DNA from: Chloroflexi bacterium UBA4736
Lineage (GTDB): Bacteria > Chloroflexota > Dormibacteria > Dormibacterales > Dormibacteraceae
Direction: 5' to 3'
Length of the DNA stretch: 34,268 nt
Assembly: GCA_002404015.1 (NCBI GenBank)
Contig: DHIW01000121.1
Span: forward strand, 1-34,268
Part shown: piece by piece, positions 32,371-34,268 of the stretch
Numbering within the stretch: position 1 is the first letter of the stretch
How the letters are laid out: every line of letters begins with the position of its first letter
Program-made: the position numbers and the translations under genes
The notes under the pieces: generated by a model
What the model saw: only the letters and a program-made list of their open reading frames with translations
The model's database searches: none
What the model was told of the DNA's origin: nothing

Positions 32371-32424
32371 TTAGGTTGCCTGTGTAGCAACGCGTGTAGC
32401 AACGCCAATTTGTGGATGAACCAC
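32371..32424 (-). pseudogene. Possible C-terminal tail of a phage-type integrase
   Basis: On the minus strand one frame reads FVVHPQIGVATRVATQAT and stops at TAA 32373-32371, only 37 bp from the tRNA 3' end. The VATRVATQ type of ending recalls C-termini of tyrosine integrases inserted at tRNA genes, but this is from memory and the piece is short. The same DNA is a 12 bp tandem repeat on the plus strand. No catalytic part of an integrase is in the window. Confidence 0.3.
32382..32405 (+). repeat. Tandem 12 bp repeat, GTGTAGCAACGC x 2
   Basis: Two perfect adjacent copies lie 47 bp after the tRNA gene. They could be arm-type binding sites of an integrase or coding repeats of its tail. A perfect 9 bp hairpin follows 1 bp later. 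Confidence 0.7.
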
Positions 32425-32429
32425 AAATT
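32407..32429. repeat. Perfect inverted repeat (hairpin) next to the tandem repeat
   Basis: AATTTGTGG (32407-32415) and CCACAAATT (32421-32429) are perfectly complementary with a 5-base loop. It is AT-rich compared with the chromosome and stands within the presumed integration-junction region. It may be a protein-binding site or part of an attachment site. Confidence 0.6.
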
Positions 32430-32811
32430 CAGAAACTGGTGCCGAACGAGCCGACAGCGCAGAGTAAGGTGCTTGGGTTTCCAGAGGGCCCGGGGTGGGG
32501 TAGCTGAGCTCCGCCCGGTCGGAGAGGCGTGGGCGTTAGCTGTCTAGTGGGTCGCTAAGGGCGACCACGCCGCGTGTTGAAGGCCGACCGCGGCGTACGT
32601 TCAAGGCAATCTTGGCGCTGGTCTAAGGTCACCTCTTCGCCCTCCGCTGGACGTCGCCTCGGGCACCACAGTTGGACCGAAATGTCGTTCTGTCATCAGA
32701 TGAGACGAACAGGGGTCGCGAACGCTGCGGCCAGGAAGAGCTTCCCGCCCTGACAGGTTCGGACCGCCGAGTTGACGCCTCGCTCAGACGGTCCCGGCTC
32801 GACATTGGGCC
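32430..32811. other. Gene-free stretch at the start of the putative island
   Basis: About 380 bp with no credible gene on either strand. The reading frames have stops and no recognisable motifs. It is probably degraded sequence between the integration junction and the Rhs fragments. Confidence 0.45.
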
Positions 32812-33152
32812 GGCACCCGGTATCACGATCCCAACCTAGGACGATGGACACAGAGGGATCCCCTGCCGGGGACGGTCGGACTTCCGGGCCGGATGAACCG
32901 CTACGTCTATGTGGGTGACGATCCGATAAACGCCACGGACCCCACCGGGTACGCCACTTCTCCTGGTTCGACGCGGTAATGGCGGGCCTCGGGATAGTGG
33001 CGGCGGTAGTGGGTGTCGTCATAATCTTCGTGACGGCGCCCGCATGGGTGCCCCCAGTGCTCGCAGGAGTCGGTATCGGTCTAGCGGCATACTCTGTGGC
33101 GCGACTACTCGGATGGGATCCAGGAGGCCCGACACTCAGTCTGGGGTGGTGA
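32812..33152 (+). pseudogene. Rhs-repeat core fragment 1 with hydrophobic C-terminal tail
   Basis: The frame from 32812 reads GTRYHDPNLGRWTQRDPLPG and then RMNRYVYVGDDPINATDPTG, the RHS repeat-associated core that precedes the variable toxin tip of Rhs/YD-repeat proteins. A one-base loss near 32955-32960 shifts the frame. The continuation is SWFDAVMAGLG, then a long hydrophobic segment (IVAAVVGVVIIFVTAP and VLAGVGIGLAAYSVARLLGW) ending at TGA 33152. The thousands of residues of repeats expected upstream are missing, and a stop lies shortly before 32812. It is a decayed C-terminal remnant with a hydrophobic tail. Confidence 0.78.
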
Positions 33153-33177
33153 TGCAGCTGGTTTGGTCCAAAGTGTG

Positions 33178-33351
33178 ATGCCAAAACTAGACAACCGGCA
33201 ACGCCTTGGTCTCCTGTTCGGGTTACTCACCATCGTGGCGGGCATCGGACTCACATGGGCCACGCACAAGCCGGTCGTCATTGGGTTCCTCGGCCAGAGC
33301 GCGATCATCATGCTCTTTTTCCGCAAGCGCGGACCAGCGCGCCGTCGGTGA
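33178..33351 (+). CDS. Small two-helix membrane protein after Rhs fragment 1
   Basis: A 57-residue protein (MPKLDNRQRLGLLFGLLTIV...) with two hydrophobic segments (about 10-26 and 33-50) and a basic tail, RKRGPARRR. It starts 25 bp after the Rhs fragment and ends directly before Rhs fragment 2 in the same frame. Small membrane proteins immediately after Rhs tips are often immunity proteins, so that role is a reasonable guess, but no known immunity family is recognised. Confidence 0.5.
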   Translation: MPKLDNRQRLGLLFGLLTIVAGIGLTWATHKPVVIGFLGQSAIIMLFFRKRGPARRR

Positions 33352-33700
33352 GGTCGAAACGAGTTTCACGTACACCGCAACTACGACCCCAGTATTGGGA
33401 GGTGGCCGCAACAGGACCCGGTTGGAGGCTCAATCGCCAATCCCGCCTCTCAGGACTCCTACACATATGCGAGCGATGATCCTGTGAACCGAGTCGACCG
33501 CAGTGGCTTGCTGGGTTGGGTTGACATAGTTGCTTACATTGGGCATGGCGTTCATTGTCGCGGGAGTCGGTGTAGCTGTTTTCCTGGGTTCGCTTGTTGG
33601 CGTGGTGGCCGGCGTCGTCCTCACCGTCCTCGGGTTCGCGGTTGTCGGCTGGGAACTTTGCCACTCCACGAATGACCCGAGCTGGCATTGCGGCCCGTAG
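33352..33700 (+). pseudogene. Rhs-repeat core fragment 2 with hydrophobic C-terminal tail
   Basis: Directly after the stop at 33351 the same frame reads HRNYDPSIGRWPQQDPVGGS, then SYTYASDDPVNRVDRSGLLG, a second RHS core motif, then WVDIVAYIG. One extra base near 33541-33544 shifts the frame. The continuation is MAFIVAGVGVAVFLGSLVGV with further hydrophobic residues, ending in WELCHSTNDPSWHCGP at TAG 33700. Its order (core, short linker, hydrophobic tail) repeats fragment 1. It has no start of its own. Confidence 0.76.
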
Positions 33701-33796
33701 TGACGCGGATAGCCGGCGAACTGTCGTGATGCAGCCAAGACGCTGGCGGCCAGGTGGCCACCGGCTTGCGTTCTGGCGATCTGTGGCGGCCCAGCG

Positions 33797-33982
33797 GTGC
33801 GGTTGATTCGTTGGGCCAGCTGGATCACCATGATTATTGGATCACTAGCTGTGTCCGCCGGGATCGGGAACTGGCTAGGTCTGCGTATCGTGTTTGCTGC
33901 TGTGACGGTCGCGGCGTTCATCGTGATGACCGGTCTGGTCATCACGGCCGTTGTACTCAGGCTGCGTCAGGGCCACGCTTAA
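33797..33982 (+). CDS. Small membrane protein after Rhs fragment 2
   Basis: A 61-residue protein with two hydrophobic segments (WASWITMIIGSLAVSAGIG and FAAVTVAAFIVMTGLVITAV), starting at GTG 33797. Same size class and position relative to an Rhs fragment as the protein at 33178-33351. Codon use includes ATA-poor but GTA/ATT-rich choices unlike the catabolic operons. A possible immunity partner; family unknown. Confidence 0.5.
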   Translation: MRLIRWASWITMIIGSLAVSAGIGNWLGLRIVFAAVTVAAFIVMTGLVITAVVLRLRQGHA

Positions 33983-34268
33983 TTGGACGGTGGTCTTCGG
34001 CGGTTAGCGCTCGCAATCGCGATCGCTGGATGTCTCGTGCTGCTAATCGGAGGCCGTTCCATATTCTCCGGGCGTTCGACGCGGAAGCAGCTTGGTGCAG
34101 GTTGGTTTCTTAATCCCGGTCTTGGCGCCCAAACATTGTTGGTTTGGTCAGGCATGGCGATGCTAGTGTTTGCTGTGTCACTAATACTAAATCAGCCATT
34201 GATCGCCGCGCCAGTGATCCTGTTAATACCGCTCGCCTGCGACGAGGGGATGTCGGTCTGCGGTGGCT
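33983..34268 (+). CDS. Membrane protein, 3' end beyond the window
   Basis: An open frame from TTG 33983, immediately after the TAA of the previous gene, runs to the window edge with no stop (about 95 codons). Two hydrophobic stretches are visible: LALAIAIAGCLVLLIGG near the start and MAMLVFAVSLILNQPLIAAP later, followed by VILLIPLACDEG. Rare codons CTA, ATA and TTA are frequent, unlike the GC-rich core. Not recognised; probably part of the same mobile Rhs-associated segment. Confidence 0.5.
   Translation, partial: MDGGLRRLALAIAIAGCLVLLIGGRSIFSGRSTRKQLGAGWFLNPGLGAQTLLVWSGMAMLVFAVSLILNQPLIAAPVILLIPLACDEGMSVCGG

Noticed and set aside
32274..32426. N-terminal extension of the lipoprotein through the tRNA gene
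   Set aside because: It would translate the antisense of tRNA-Arg and the junction repeats; the signal peptide begins naturally at GTG 32273.
32382..32429. CRISPR-like repeats
   Set aside because: Only two adjacent 12 bp copies and one hairpin, with no spacers or cas genes.
32696..33184. A 162-codon minus-strand frame over Rhs fragment 1
   Set aside because: The plus strand carries recognisable RHS core motifs; the minus frame has no features.

Overview
The window is GC-rich bacterial DNA with dense operons, GTG and TTG starts, 1-4 bp gene overlaps (ATGA, GTGA), lipoprotein or Tat-lipoprotein binding proteins and a form II CoxL-like oxidase. This fits a GC-rich soil-type Chloroflexota/Dormibacterota or an actinobacterium. 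The sequence alone does not settle which, and no ribosomal marker is present.

Layout. (1) 1-3,021: the 5' end of an IS110-type transposase cut by the window edge, a single-domain response regulator and a solitary large subunit of a molybdenum hydroxylase, all on the minus strand. (2) 3,124-5,506: a YdbS/YdbT-like pair of PH-domain membrane proteins and a YCII-family protein. (3) 5,659-15,672: a sugar-type ABC transporter (ATPase, permease, lipoprotein), then a tightly coupled catabolic run: M24 hydrolase, AtzG-like small protein, two tandem amidases, an enolase-superfamily enzyme and an aldo/keto reductase. (4) 15,725-17,821: a GAF/PucR-type regulator. (5) 17,970-27,575: a second M24 enzyme, then a Dpp/Opp-type peptide ABC transporter whose operon also holds RidA and two more M24 enzymes. 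A roughly 200 bp inverted-repeat element sits between the binding-protein and permease genes.

The core (about 5.6-27.6 kb) reads as one nutrient-acquisition and breakdown system. Two importers bring in small amide- or peptide-like compounds, four pita-bread hydrolases and two amidases cut C-N bonds, RidA may remove reactive imines, and the enolase-superfamily and AKR enzymes process the released skeleton. A PucR-type regulator in the middle is the obvious control candidate. The substrate is unknown; this pathway reading is inference.

(6) 27,600-31,400 is a decaying region: a VIT1-family gene truncated onto a LuxR-type tail, a BNR/sialidase-like gene with two frameshifts (one an exact 5 bp duplication), a TetR gene, a cupin gene, a small membrane protein and a frameshifted gene remnant. 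(7) 31,510-34,268: two divergent tRNA-Arg genes (anticodons GCG and CCG) flank a lipoprotein gene. Beyond the second tRNA the sequence changes to a probable integrated island with a tandem repeat that may be an integrase tail, followed by two broken Rhs-core C-terminal modules, each with a hydrophobic tail and each followed by a tiny membrane protein. A third membrane ORF runs off the window end.
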